64,000 bases of DNA from Druceiella hillmani (lineage: Eukaryota > Arthropoda > Insecta > Lepidoptera > Hepialidae). Shown here piece by piece: positions 1-10,799 of the stretch. The DNA is taken from assembly GCA_039881145.1 (NCBI GenBank), contig JAYKKI010000090.1, positions 8,597,501 through 8,661,500 on the forward strand, in the 5' to 3' direction. The notes beneath the pieces were generated by a model. The model ran no database searches, was not told the origin of the DNA, and worked only from the letters and a program-made list of their open reading frames with translations. Every line of letters begins with the position of its first letter. Positions within the stretch are counted from its first letter, which is position 1. A program made the translations under genes and the position numbers.

Positions 1-290
1 ATATTCCAGAATTTGTTTTCGGATGTTTCTGACAAACATAAGGCAAAAATATTGTGGAAAATTTTATTTTATTTGATCATTGAGAAGTAATTTATTTTTC
101 AACATAAAAGTATGTTTTACTGTACTGTATTTAAAATTTTCTTATTGATAATGACATTTCATATTTAAAGTGATAGGTTTCATATTTATAAATAAAAACT
201 CGATGAAAAATTAGCAAAATCTTGACTTACTAATATAAAAAATTTCTTAACACGAAATATTAAAAGTATCATTCAATATTTCAGATCGTA
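1..290. other. AT-rich non-coding stretch
   Basis: No open frame, RNA gene or repeat structure is visible here. Confidence 0.6.
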
Positions 291-294
291 TTTA

Positions 295-400
295 GGATTT
301 CGTTGCATCGCATTTTATCGCTATGATGGTGATGACACGCTCCGTGTGCATAACCCTTGCATTAAGGTTTAAATAGCATATCTTGAACACGGGGTGATAC
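295..400 (+). repeat. Left member of a distant inverted repeat pair
   Basis: The stretch around 350-370 (GTGCATAACCCTTGCATTAA) matches the reverse complement of about 2785-2815 (CGCAAGGGTTATGCG). Flanking matches (GATGGT...CACG, then ATAGCATATCTTG against ATAGTGTATCTCG) extend it to about 80-100 bp. The two members are about 2.4 kb apart in opposite orientation. They could be ends of an old element or two independent insertions. No transposase is visible between them. Confidence 0.4.
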
Positions 401-469
401 TTTGCACTCAAGCATCTGTAGTAGTCGTCTTTCTGCACCGATTTAACAATAATCAGTGTAATAAAAATA

Positions 470-880
470 AATTAAATGTCGCTGTTAGAAAAAAAACAGT
501 GAAGTACTTAATTTTCTTCGTAGTTTTTGAAATAAAAAATCACTCGAAAAAATACTGAAAATCACTAAATAAGATATAAAACTTGATACCAAAAATACTA
601 ATACGAAAGGAAAAGGAAAAACAAGGAACAATGAGACTGATTAATATGACATTTGTATTTAGGTATGAAAATAAAAAATATTAAATCACTACAACAATTA
701 GAACACGCAACCGTCAATGGCAATCGAGACTATCCCCAAAAATACGGAAAAAGAAAAATTTACAAAGACATTTCGAAAAAAATACTCAAAGAGGGAAAAA
801 TTATGCAATAACATTCGGTTATTTATAACAATTCGGTTATAAATTGCTTCAAGTCTTCTTATATACTTTAATGTATATAA
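470..880. other. AT-rich non-coding stretch
   Basis: Nothing recognisable apart from A-rich runs. Confidence 0.6.
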
Positions 881-884
881 TTAA

Positions 885-1010
885 TACATATGGCTGACTT
901 ATTGCTACGAGATCAATCTCTTACATCGTTGCCTTCGATCGTTGAGTGGCTGGGAATCGAACCCGGATCCCCGCGGTGCGCCAGTCTTGGTCTTGGTTTC
1001 CTTCTCTATA
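885..1010 (-). repeat. tRNA-derived SINE, copy 1
   Basis: On the minus strand the sequence reads GGCGCACCGCGGGGATCC followed by GGGTTCGATTCCC (952-964 on the plus strand), an excellent RNA polymerase III B box. It continues into a 3' module GTAAGAGATTGATCTCG...AGCAATAAGT (about 892-927). The same order of B box, CC-ACTC/CGCTC junction and TAAGAGATTG..AGCAATAAGT module occurs at 15.97-16.09 kb and 22.29-22.49 kb, which defines one family. The A box end is poorly preserved. It is a SINE relic rather than a functional tRNA, because no cloverleaf can be drawn. Confidence 0.6.
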
Positions 1011-1015
1011 TTACT

Positions 1016-2745
1016 GTCGCATTTGTTTTCGTATTTATCATATCGCAGCATATGTTGTAGGTAAGCTAATTTGTGATAGTTGTTGCCACTATAACTGTTC
1101 AGGGGGCCGTGTGATGTTCAATAATTATATTATATTGAACATCAAAAAAAGACGATTGTGGAAATGAAATGCAGAAAGAGAGGGTACTAAATTATTAAAA
1201 TTTGCTCCGAGCATTTTGTCATCAATGCCAACGGGTGTCGGTAGCGCGTCAAGAAAAAAAAATGTAGACTAAATTATGCACTCCACTCGGGACAAATAAT
1301 GAGACCGATAAGGAAATGAGCATTGTGCAAACAGGATTATTATCGTGTGCTTGGTTACTTGTCATTAATAAGTTTATTTTATTTTTTTATTCCATTTATG
1401 TTATTGTGCGTAGTTAATACATTATAGCCATGATTGAGTAATATTTAATATTTGTAAACTTTAATAACTATAATTAAAGGAGTAAAGAAGTGAGCTCTGA
1501 AATTCATAGTTATCAGAAATCATATTTTGTATTTACTTTTCCTATAAAAAGTAAAAATCTTGAAAAACGCTAAAGTAATTTTAGGAAGAAAATTGTCTAT
1601 ACTCTGATTATTAGTAGACCGCGCACGTGCAGTAGACAAAGAGACTTCCACGTTTAAGCCGTTGCTATGTTTGTTGTTTGACAGTACAATTTATTTTACT
1701 TTTGTTACAACTTGGATAAGTGTGCTACGTTTTATGCAAAATCGTCAAAAACGTTTAGTTTTCGTTTAGTAGTAAATTGTTACTCTTACATATTTTATTA
1801 GTGTGATTCACATATTACCTTATTTTGATGAAAGTTTTGTTTCCCGAAATTTTCTTCAGACGCATCGTTTAATTTGTAACATGTAAGAAAGACGAGGGTA
1901 TCTTAATGAGGGTGGGGGTAATGAGATCTAAAATACCACTAGTTTCAACGTCTTTATATATACACGCTTAATATATATCAAACGATAATACTCGTAACAC
2001 TTAAGTGCAAAATTTATTGAATAATATCACAATAACACTGCATTTTTTTTCTTTCAAATCAATAAAACCTTAAATAGTCTTGAAGAAAAAAACACTTTGA
2101 TTTCGCTTATTTTGTGCTAAATTAATATTTGAGAACAACTCCAAAAATATCATATAGGGACATCCAAATACCGCACTTGCATTTTGCAATTCTAAGGGGA
2201 CAAAGTCGCAAGGTACCCCTAGTAATAAACATAAAAGATTTTCTTGCAGACCTGTTGTGTTATTTGCATTTTACTTCAATAAAACAATGTCTCTTTATGC
2301 ATAATGTAATAAAAAAACACGTATAATTTAGAAGCAGCAACAACAAAACACAAAAATCGCTACGATCTTATTAATTCAGGGATCATTTAAATTTTTGTCG
2401 GAAAACTGTATTTAGCTCTTTATTTTCATAATCTGACTATAAAAATACAATTTAAAAACTTGCAGTAATTAATTTATTTTGATTACACTGTATTAAAAGC
2501 GGAATAAAAATAGCTAATGTGGTAGAGGAACCGCATAAAATAGTATCAGTGATTCTTAATTTAAACGATATATAAGCAGAAATTATTATGTTTCCTAATA
2601 GGCAAGGACCACTTATAGCAACATCTTTTAATTTAATTTTATTATCAGACTACGAAAACAGCTTTAAATCATATGTATAAATTGATACAGGAAGACAGTT
2701 TGCGTGGATTCTTGTTCATAAAATAAACTCATTAAAAGCAACGTT
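1016..2745. other. AT-rich non-coding stretch
   Basis: No supported gene. A small hairpin (11-bp arms, 1113-1123 and 1133-1143) is the only structure noted. Confidence 0.55.
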
Positions 2746-2759
2746 TTTTCGTATCTTAT

Positions 2760-2860
2760 ACCTTTTTCGAGATACACTATTGCATCCTAAACGCAAGGGT
2801 TATGCGTCCTGCAGTGCGCACACACCCGGTGACGTGCGATACCATCGAGACAATAATATG
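2760..2860 (-). repeat. Right member of a distant inverted repeat pair
   Basis: On the minus strand this reads GGACGCATAACCCTTGCG with TCTCGATGGTATCGCACG upstream, matching about 310-390 on the plus strand. GC content is locally higher than in the surroundings. Confidence 0.4.
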
Positions 2861-3126
2861 AGCGCTTTAAATATTGAGGGATGCATGTATTACTTTGCAG
2901 AAAGCAATTTCATAATTAAATGAGTGTCTCAATTTTTTTTTGTGAAGCTTCTATTTAAGATTATGAACCATTTTAATGTAATTATGATTGCGAAAATATA
3001 AAAAAAATATTATTTAATAACAAAATGAAATAGATTATTTTTGTTTTATGTTTACAAAAATAAATTCTTGCTATACGAATCAAACACAAGATAATTTCGA
3101 AGCATCTATATAAAATTAGATTTTAT

Positions 3127-3195
3127 ATTTTATGCCAATATATGAAACAAAATTATATTTTTGTTATAATTTTGTTTCATATATTGGCATAAAAT
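3127..3195. repeat. Perfect 31-bp hairpin
   Basis: Positions 3127-3157 are the exact reverse complement of 3165-3195, with a 7-nt loop. The arm includes TATGCCAATATATGAAAC. The arms show no similarity to the other hairpins in the window. It may be a fold-back replication product, a MITE core or a small hairpin RNA. Confidence 0.9.
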
Positions 3196-3199
3196 TGTC

Positions 3200-5688
3200 A
3201 GTAACCAATACAGTGAATTATATCTTATTTTTACACCCTAATATTAGGGTCTTGTTCTTGAACTTGATGGTTATTATAAATCTTATAACGTTTTTTTAAC
3301 ATACAACATGTTCAAAAAAACCTTATAAGATTTGAAACCAATTAAAAAATCATCCCCACTAGTTAAAACGCAACATTTTGTAAAACAATGTCTTATTTCG
3401 ACTTTTTACTAAACTTACTTTTATATGAATTTATTTCATTTACCGGTTACTTCTTCGTATTCAAATAAACCATTGAATGATCTAAGTAAATTTGTCTTTA
3501 ACTAGAATATTTTTTAAAACGAAAATATTTACCGTTTTATGTGCAATTATGTGCTATGTTGTGAATTTTCTATAGTATTTTGATATTTGGAATTGTCTTA
3601 TGGGACATTCACGTTTAAAATTGCAGCCATTAGAATAATTTACATTAATAATAAAAAATTAAGTACGGCAAAAGAAAAGAGGAAAAAATAGATTGCAAAA
3701 TTGCTAAAGTTGGTTCTGAAAAGATGAATATATAAAAGTAGAAAAATAATTTTACTTATCACATTTGAAATTAATTTTTATTCGATTTAAGATAATAATT
3801 ATAATTTTTTACCAAAACTCTGCATCCAAAATGTAATTAAGTAACTAACTCAAGAAAACCATTGAAAACAACGATCCGAATTTTCTTTCCCCTATGAAAG
3901 TACATTGATAATTCTATGTGCTTTTTGCTGAGACAAACTGACTAAGTTGTCAATTTATAAACTTTAAATGAGTATGTAATTTTACCACGATTGCAGTAAC
4001 TAATATGTAAGTATACTCGAATATCAATTTAAAAATGTTTATTAACAATTTAGTCAACACTGCGATCTAGTAAAAAATTGTGAAATTATTTTAATATATA
4101 CTTAGATCAAAAGTTGGAATAACGATTTATTTTTTAAGAAAATCGCTAATGAGTGAGTAAGTTGCTCTTTTTATTGTATGATAATCTCGCATTTAGTTAC
4201 AATTTAATTTTTACGTGACCTTACTAAACAAAATTTGGCACGATTTTGATTGATGACCCATACCGGTAAATACTGTAAAAAAAAATTATTTCAATCCACT
4301 TAGACGTTGAGGAGGAGATTTTAAGAAGACGAATTGTCCGACTAGAAATTATTTTATATATCTTTTAAAAAACTGCCTTAAATGATTTAAAAAAAGTGGC
4401 TAAATATTTATTGTAATAAATGCAAAGTACGAATTCATAGATGTCAATATTTCGTATAATTCCTGATGTAAGTTAATGGAAATAATTATAATTCAAGTTC
4501 TCATCAATATTTGTTGATTTTGTAGATTTTTCACACAAAGGTTTCCAAAATTGAGGAGTCATATTATACATCGCTTTGAAACTCCATATTTCACACACTT
4601 AGTATAAAATGAGCCTTAGTATCGTTTAAAAGACCTATGCAACGATGCTTCAATAAATAGGACGTGGTAGATGTATTAACCTTTTTTTTAAGATTTTATT
4701 AAATATTAGAGAAAATTTCAATTTAAAGCATCCGTTTGCAATATTTCTGGCAAATAGCTGTAAAAGTGAAGAAAGCACAAGAGTAACGGACAGAGAGAGA
4801 CGAACCTAACTTATCTACAAGAATTCCATTTTTACCATTTGGCTATGAAACACTTAAAATATATTTATTTAGTGGTAAACAGCTAAAATATTTGTGATTA
4901 TTAATATATGTCATTAATGTTGTTAATATTATGAATACATAATGTGTCTTACCTAAAAATGGAAAAAAAAATCAATATACATAGACATATATGATAATAA
5001 AAGGAATGTAAATACATTATCTATATCTATATATTAATCTATATATTAATCTATATGTCTTATCACGGTATTATCCTGCTACTCGCACCGCCATAGTGTA
5101 TCTACAAAAGTTACGACTGAAAATATTTATTGCAGATTGAATATGTGATGGATATATTTATTGAATATATATCTTATGCAGATATCATATAACTTTGTTC
5201 CATATTTTCCTTTGTCCTTTAACTGTGGGTTTGGAGTGACCATATTACAAGGAATTTCTTTTTCTTAGTTAAGTTAATAAAGTACCCACTGGGGCAATCA
5301 TATAATAATGAAAATAGGGATGGTAAATATTGGCTATCCCCTAATCTAAATGATAGCACAATTATCTAAACGATTATATGTTCACTCTCTATAACATTTA
5401 AATGTCATGTTACTTTTCTTATATTGGTTAGTAAATAATATAAACTACATTTAATATCAAGGTAATATACTTACAGTACATATCTTTACAATTATAACTT
5501 GGAATGGAACGTGTTGAAGGAAGTGCGGTACGGAAATATTAATATAAGAAATTACTGACTATATTCTAATGAAGATATAAACTACTTATATTTTAAACTA
5601 AGAAAAACAAAATTTTACAAAAATGTTTCGAAAAAAAATTATTTACTACTTTAATTTACTTACGACCTGAACATGCTTTTTCCTACCC

Positions 5689-5690
<2 letters not shown>
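3200..5690. other. AT-rich non-coding stretch
   Basis: No supported gene. A short tandem of ATCTATATATTA units lies at about 5020-5058. The rest is unstructured to my reading. Confidence 0.55.
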
Positions 5691-5691
<1 letters not shown>

Positions 5692-5744
<53 letters not shown>

Positions 5745-5754
5745 GTATATATAC

Positions 5755-5821
<67 letters not shown>

Positions 5822-5828
5822 CACATAT
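5692..5828. repeat. (TA)n microsatellite
   Basis: About 137 bp of nearly pure TA with interspersed TATGTATATATACATA interruptions, which are themselves palindromic. The Tyr-Ile open frames through it on both strands are artefacts of the repeat. Confidence 0.95.
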
Positions 5829-6099
5829 AGCCCTACATGCTTGGAACTATGCATTTAAGTTGTCCCCTCGGACTTACATTTTGATGAAATAGGTATGGCC
5901 AGCGGTGATGTTTTAAAATATACTTACGAAAACTGATCAGTGTGTATCGAAACACACATCAGGGTTTCAGGAAGAAGATTAGATTTCTTAGATTTTTTTG
6001 TGAATTTATTAAATTCATTACTAAAAATGTTTTCAAAAAATATATTTTACAATTCTTTGACGTTATAAATATATATCAGCATGCCTTAATTCAGCTTCA

Positions 6100-6262
6100 A
6101 AGCATGAAAAGTTTGCAAAGGTTGTGACCTAAAGACAGACAGACGCATGTGGCAAAAATACGAGGATCAGTCGTCGTAACGAAACGTCAAAAAATAGCAG
6201 GGACCTTTTTCAGTGGTCTGTGTGTACGAAGTCGCGGGAATAGCTAGTTACCTAATAAAATG
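6100..6262 (-). repeat. Decayed insect dispersed repeat with CCCGCGACTTCGT motif
   Basis: On the minus strand it reads AACTAGCTATTCCCGCGACT followed by TCGT, and further on GCGTCTGTCTGTCTT. The AACTAGCT.TT.CCCGCGACTTCGT phrase is one I associate with 3' regions of non-LTR elements in insects. The assignment is from memory and the boundaries are approximate. Confidence 0.4.
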
Positions 6263-6264
6263 CA

Positions 6265-7020
6265 GAATATTTTCCAATATTTTGCAATTTTACTTAAATT
6301 ACAAGTTTATTTAATAAAGTAAATTATTTTTAAACAACGCTTTTATAAAAAATTAATTTTCTGTTTGTAAAAATATGAAACAAGCAACTCGATATACATG
6401 ATCTTAAAAAGAAAGTATACTTTATTTGCAGCAATACCATACAATAGGTAGCGGTATATTTAAAAAGTAAATTTCCATAGGCACCAAAGATATTTTTAAT
6501 TTAACTAGTTTATAAGCTATACTCCTCATTTACCAGGAAAATTCCAATTTTCAATTGCAATATCAAAAGATAATAATAAAATAAAAGGAAGTAAAGCTAT
6601 AATAATAAATATTTCCTATATTTACATAAATATCCACATCTACCATGAAATTTCAGCTAATTACTTTTATTTCGATCAATAAAGACTTATTAAAATTATT
6701 TTCTACAGTTAATTCGAGGTACTCATTTTCAAGTTTGTCTAATTCATTCCAGTTTCATATCATTTCCAAATTCGCTTTTGTCAGAAAATACTAGAATAAT
6801 TCTCTTAATGTCTATAAAATAACGGCTTACTCTTTGAATTTATTTGTTACATAGATTTGCTTTATTTATCCTCGACTTCAAGCAGTGGGGTAAATAAATA
6901 AAATATATATGAATAATATATTTACGGCAAAAATAAAGGACTAACATTTAATATTATTACTCGATCACTCATAGTACCTGGAACCTGCAAACCTCTAAAT
7001 ACTATTTCAGTTCTTATGGG
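6265..7020. other. AT-rich non-coding stretch
   Basis: Nothing recognisable. Confidence 0.55.
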
Positions 7021-7134
7021 GATGGCAGTATTTATTTTAGGGATCTGGAGTAAAATCAGCGTTCTACTTTACGTTGAAATTGCGAATCCTAAAAGTTCGT
7101 AACGATCTCCTGGCAATACATCAAGGAAATGTTT

Positions 7135-7311
7135 TCACTCGTTCCACTGAACATTTTTGTCGCTGCTCGGAACATACGAAAATGGATTGAAAGAAATCCC
7201 AGCGGTTCCATACATGTTAGCCTCCGGGTACATCGTGCCGCAAAGCCTGCACCGAACAGTCGATGTACATAAAAATAGTAAACTTACGGCCTTACTACTT
7301 TGTGCACGACG
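7135..7311 (-). CDS. Possible terminal coding exon, function unknown
   Basis: This is an open minus-strand frame of 58 codons ending in a TGA at 7135-7137, in a patch visibly richer in GC than its surroundings (about 7140-7260). It has no ATG near its 5' end, so it would have to be an exon. A splice-acceptor-like TTCGGTGCAG precedes the segment LCGTMYPEANMYGT, which continues to SSDKNVQWNE and the stop. An AATAAA poly(A) signal lies about 100 nt downstream (minus strand, 7031-7036). I do not recognise the protein. The CRLCG spacing recalls half of a zinc-finger knuckle, but no partner His or Cys pair follows. A chance open frame in a GC island is the main alternative. Confidence 0.22.
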   Translation of the reverse strand, partial: RRAQSSKAVSLLFLCTSTVRCRLCGTMYPEANMYGTAGISFNPFSYVPSSDKNVQWNE

Positions 7312-8655
7312 TTGCTACCAACGGGAGAAGTAACTTAATCTGTACAGACGTCTGAAAAGTGCGATATGTTAGATTGCTACTTTTTGTTTTCATTTTAGAG
7401 CAAGTTAAAACAAAGTCACTCATAATTTTTTTTAAATAAGTAACTGTGCCTATAAAGACAAATTTAAAGTGTTTAGACAAAATAAATTTTAAGCTTTTTT
7501 AATATGATGTTTAAGCCTTTTACAGCATATATTTAGCTGGTATAGGTTTAAATTTAACTTCTTTTTCCATAGTTTATGATTATTAAACTCTTGTTAAATG
7601 CTTTCAAAAAAGTCTTACCTTGTATACTTGTATAATTGTGGTACAAAAATTAAAGATAATTCAGGAAAGTCATTAGTTTTGGCAAAAAGAAAATGCTCAT
7701 AATTTTTTTAATATGATAAATTCATTCCGACAAATACTTCGTTTTTCCCAAATTGTGCAACTAATTGGAATATGGTGTGAATATTAATATACATTGTAGT
7801 TTTATTTACTAAGAACATTAAACTATGGAAAGACCTTCCGATGTAACTTCATTTTTATCAGAGTATCTTATTTTTTACTGTTGTTTGGTCTCTGTCTATC
7901 ATGAATCGTATTACTTATTTTATTTACGCAATAACACTTTAGTACTTTAGTTGTACAGTTCTATGTCATAAAGATTTCAAGGTTTTTTTTATCGTATTTT
8001 GGTCAATTAATATAGACTGATCTTGTAATTGTACTTTGATAAAATAGAAGTATAAGTCTACATAATTAATCACTGAATTAGTCACATACGTAAATGCCAA
8101 CAGTTAAACCGATTACACGAATCTCAAAACTTAACTTGCATCTATTAAGATAATTTTATTGCGCAGGTGAAAATTTTGACGGCAATGTTAAAAAGTGTTT
8201 ATTGTAATCAGAGTTTCATTGTTTAATTTTAAATTTATGACTTTTATAGAATATGCTTTATCAAAAGAGCAAACATAATAATCGTTATTATTTTTTATTC
8301 ATTTTTCCTTTCTACAAGATAATAGCCGTAAAATCCTTTGATAATTATAGATAAAGTCATGGCTTAAATGAGCGGTAAAAAAATGGTAACTGATTTTCTA
8401 TTAGCAACTTCTACAATAATTTGTTGTTTTTTTCATAAATCAAAACGATTTATCTTCTGTTTGCAAATTGAAAATCCTAAACTTACAACAATTATCCTAA
8501 TTATATTTTTATCTGGGCATACTTTAAAAATGAAACGCAAGCCAATTAGGCCAATATGCACATAGTATACAAAGTATCGCCGCCATACTTGCTTCAACAT
8601 TGGTATGGCCATGTAGAAAGCAATTGTCGACAAGAATGATGCGTTTTTATTAAAT
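7312..8655. other. AT-rich non-coding stretch
   Basis: Short open frames at 7295-7480, 8368-8565 and 8433-8633 show no domain and no coding-like composition. Nothing else was seen. Confidence 0.5.
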
Positions 8656-8658
8656 TCA

Positions 8659-8866
8659 ATGCAACGTGAGAGGAAATGGCAGCGCCAATACTACGATGGC
8701 AAAACTCTTATCGGTGCCGTTAAACAATGCAACGGGAACAAGAGGAGAGATACGTAAAATAAGGAAAACCTCTCGTGGAAGATCGTCGCTTAGTGAATAT
8801 ATTCGTAGTACAGAAAAGAGTTTGATTTTTGATTCGATAAATGTAAAAATTTATCAAGTAGAATGA
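8659..8866 (+). pseudogene. Frameshifted pipsqueak-type HTH relic (pogo/Tigger-like transposase N-terminus)
   Basis: Starting from the ATG at 8659, one frame reads MQRERKWQRQYYDGKTLIGA and on to about 8735. The next frame then carries GEIRKIRKTSRGRSSLSEYI to about 8820. Placed end to end, the two halves follow the layout of the HTH_psq domain: basic N-flank, Y-D-x-x-T-L-x-x-A, a turn with NG, IRK, then SLSEYIR for the recognition helix. The break is a single frameshift near 8733-8740. HTH_psq is known from pogo/Tigger transposases and from BTB-psq regulators. I see no CENP-B HTH or DDE domain downstream, so this is a truncated copy. A transposon relic is more likely than a host gene exon, because the frame is broken and the flanks are AT-rich. 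Confidence 0.5.
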
Positions 8867-8869
8867 TAG

Positions 8870-9785
8870 GGAAATATTTGTTGTAAAAGGCTTTTTACTC
8901 CTTTGTACTGAAGTGTAATAAAAATACATATTTTAAAAAATGTATAGTAAATGTATTCTTACAGAAATAAAAAACTATCATAATTGAGAAGCATATTTTA
9001 TAGTTACAGATTTAATTAAAGCTCAATATTTGATTTAAAGATATTAATCTATTTGGATCACGCGAGGAAATGGGGCATTTATTTCATTTAATAAAATTAC
9101 TTTCCTGCATAAGCCAAACAATTAGCCTAAAAATTAACACAGGATTTAATAAACAAATTTGTTCAATTTTTCATAAATTTGAAAAATTTGTTAAATTTAA
9201 ATTTTTTCCCTTTGAAATTTTACATGACTCTGGTAAAAAGAAAAAAATACGAATCAGTTTGTTTTAGCTGTAATTTTTTTATTATTGATGAAATTGTATC
9301 TTATGACGACATAAACAATAATGAAGTATTTCTTTTTCTTTTCATCATTCTTTTATAAAAATTATTTTCTTTATATTTGCTTAAGTGATTATAACGTTCG
9401 ATTATGTTTCTTCCATTAGCGCCTTTTAATACTTCAGTGACCTACAGATTTATTTAAATTTTATCTCTGTTAATATAATCATGGTGTTAAAACTTTTCAT
9501 CTAAGTTTCTACTTTAGACTTGATGGCTGAATTTCTTAATGTAAAGTATTTGAAGATTAAGCTGTTATTAATATAAAAACTCTTGGACATTCGTCTCTTG
9601 AATAATGGTTACTCAATATAGATACTTATTAAAGTTATATTATTTACTTTATCACCTTCGTTTATAAATTATAAGAGGGCGATAAATCTTTAAAAATAAA
9701 CAAACTGGCCTTTCCTTTTCGTAAAATTATTATGATTTAATTTCGTTTATCTCATTCGGGTGTGTCATATTTTTTCTAGCTTTTT
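8870..9785. other. AT-rich non-coding stretch
   Basis: Includes an A/T low-complexity patch at about 9160-9215. Nothing recognisable. Confidence 0.55.
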
Positions 9786-9787
9786 AA

Positions 9788-10020
9788 AGTATCTATATTA
9801 GGTGTGCAGTGCTTGGTTGCATTTGTGTCCAGTATCTGGTTGTAGGTGTTTAGGGTATTTGGTTGTAGTTATGTAGAGTATCTGTAGTAGATGTGCAGAA
9901 TTTCTGGTGGTAGGCGTATAGGGTATCCAATTGTAGGTGTGTAAAATATCTGGTTTTAGTTGTGTAACATTTCTGGTTTTAAGTGTGTGTAGTATCTAAG
10001 TTAAAGTATGTTTAATTGTC
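9788..10020 (+). repeat. Decayed minisatellite, 22-24 bp unit
   Basis: About ten head-to-tail units follow the pattern GTATCTGGTTGTAGGTGTGT plus AG/AA. Examples: AGTATCTGGTTGTAGGTGTT, GTATTTGGTTGTAGTTATGT, TATCTGGTTTTAGTTGTGTA. Units vary from 20 to 24 bp and differ by several substitutions. The block is G/T-rich on the plus strand and stands out strongly from its A/T background. Confidence 0.85.
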
Positions 10021-10024
10021 TCTC

Positions 10025-10355
10025 AGATTGTCAATTTTGGTAGTCGGGGAGACCGTTAAGTAGGTAGGCTCAGAAGCTATAATTTGATTTCATTGTTTCA
10101 CATGTTAATAATGCACTTTTCATTCAAATGAAAGATGCGTAATGAAAAGTATTTTTTATTAAAAATTTTACCGAAATACTGTTTAATATTAAATGTTTAA
10201 AATTTTGCGCCAATAGATTATCCTGGTACAAATTTTACGAAATTTATTTTTACTTAATAGCCTATATTTATATTATAAAAATATAAGTGCACCATAATAA
10301 AAAATACATGAACATACAAAATTAATTATTCCTTTAAAATATTAAGAATCTCACC
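10025..10355. other. AT-rich non-coding stretch
   Basis: Nothing recognisable. Confidence 0.55.
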
Positions 10356-10356
10356 G

Positions 10357-10545
10357 TCACACGGCACATCTACAAGTCCATTCATACGATACCAATTTCC
10401 ACCGGAGCCAAGTGAAATGGTTACAAAATAAAACTGCTGCGCTGAACCATAAACGTTCAAACAATAACAACGCCAGTATTTGGCCACGACCACAAAGCAC
10501 CAGTGTCATAAAAATAGTATAAATGCAACATATTTTCACAGTTTA
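10357..10545. other. GC-elevated island with open frames on both strands
   Basis: This block has markedly more GC than its flanks. A plus-strand frame after a TTAAG acceptor-like site stays open for about 55 codons (it contains DTNFHRSQVKWLQNKTAALN and an NNNN run). Two minus-strand frames are also open across it, one with an ATG at about 10539 and a signal-peptide-like hydrophobic start, and another containing SAQQFYFVTISLGSGGNW. A GTGAGA donor-like site sits at the minus-strand end (about 10358). The sequence alone does not decide strand or frame. It could be an exon or a conserved non-coding element. Confidence 0.35.
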
Positions 10546-10643
10546 AATCGTTTTACTTTCAAAAGTGTGCCGCCATTCGAATTGTTTTGTCACTGCTGAA
10601 ATCGCTTTGTGCTACGACAGTAAAGAAATAATTTCCCTAAAAA

Positions 10644-10799
10644 ATGGATGTCGATCCACTGAATTTCTACGCTGAATGCAGATGCGTTATATTTTTCAAC
10701 TGCACCGTCGATTTTATTTTGAAAGTGAGACATAGTAGCAAATGCAAATATTTAATTAAATATATAGTTCAATGCAGTGTATTTATTTTAGTCAAGTAA
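10644..10799 (+). CDS. Possible small ORF or first coding exon, function unknown
   Basis: An ATG in good context (AAAAAATGG) opens a 51-codon frame beginning MDVDPLNFYAECRCVIFFNC and ending in TAA at 10797-10799. At codon 27 a GTGAGAC donor-like site follows TTGAAA, so the coding part could be a first exon that splices there. The codons after it are more AT-rich and look intronic. Upstream, a TATAAAT box lies at 10518-10524 with TCACAGT initiator-like sequence at 10536-10542, slightly closer than usual for insect core promoters. Leader GC content (10550-10640) is also raised. I recognise no domain. The Cys pairs (ECRC, NC) are the only notable residues. A chance ORF in a GC-elevated island remains quite possible. 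Confidence 0.25.
   Translation: MDVDPLNFYAECRCVIFFNCTVDFILKVRHSSKCKYLIKYIVQCSVFILVK

Noticed and set aside
952..964. Functional tRNA gene at the GGGTTCGATTCCC B box
   Set aside because: No A box at proper spacing and no acceptor or anticodon stems; the shared body with two other loci shows a SINE.
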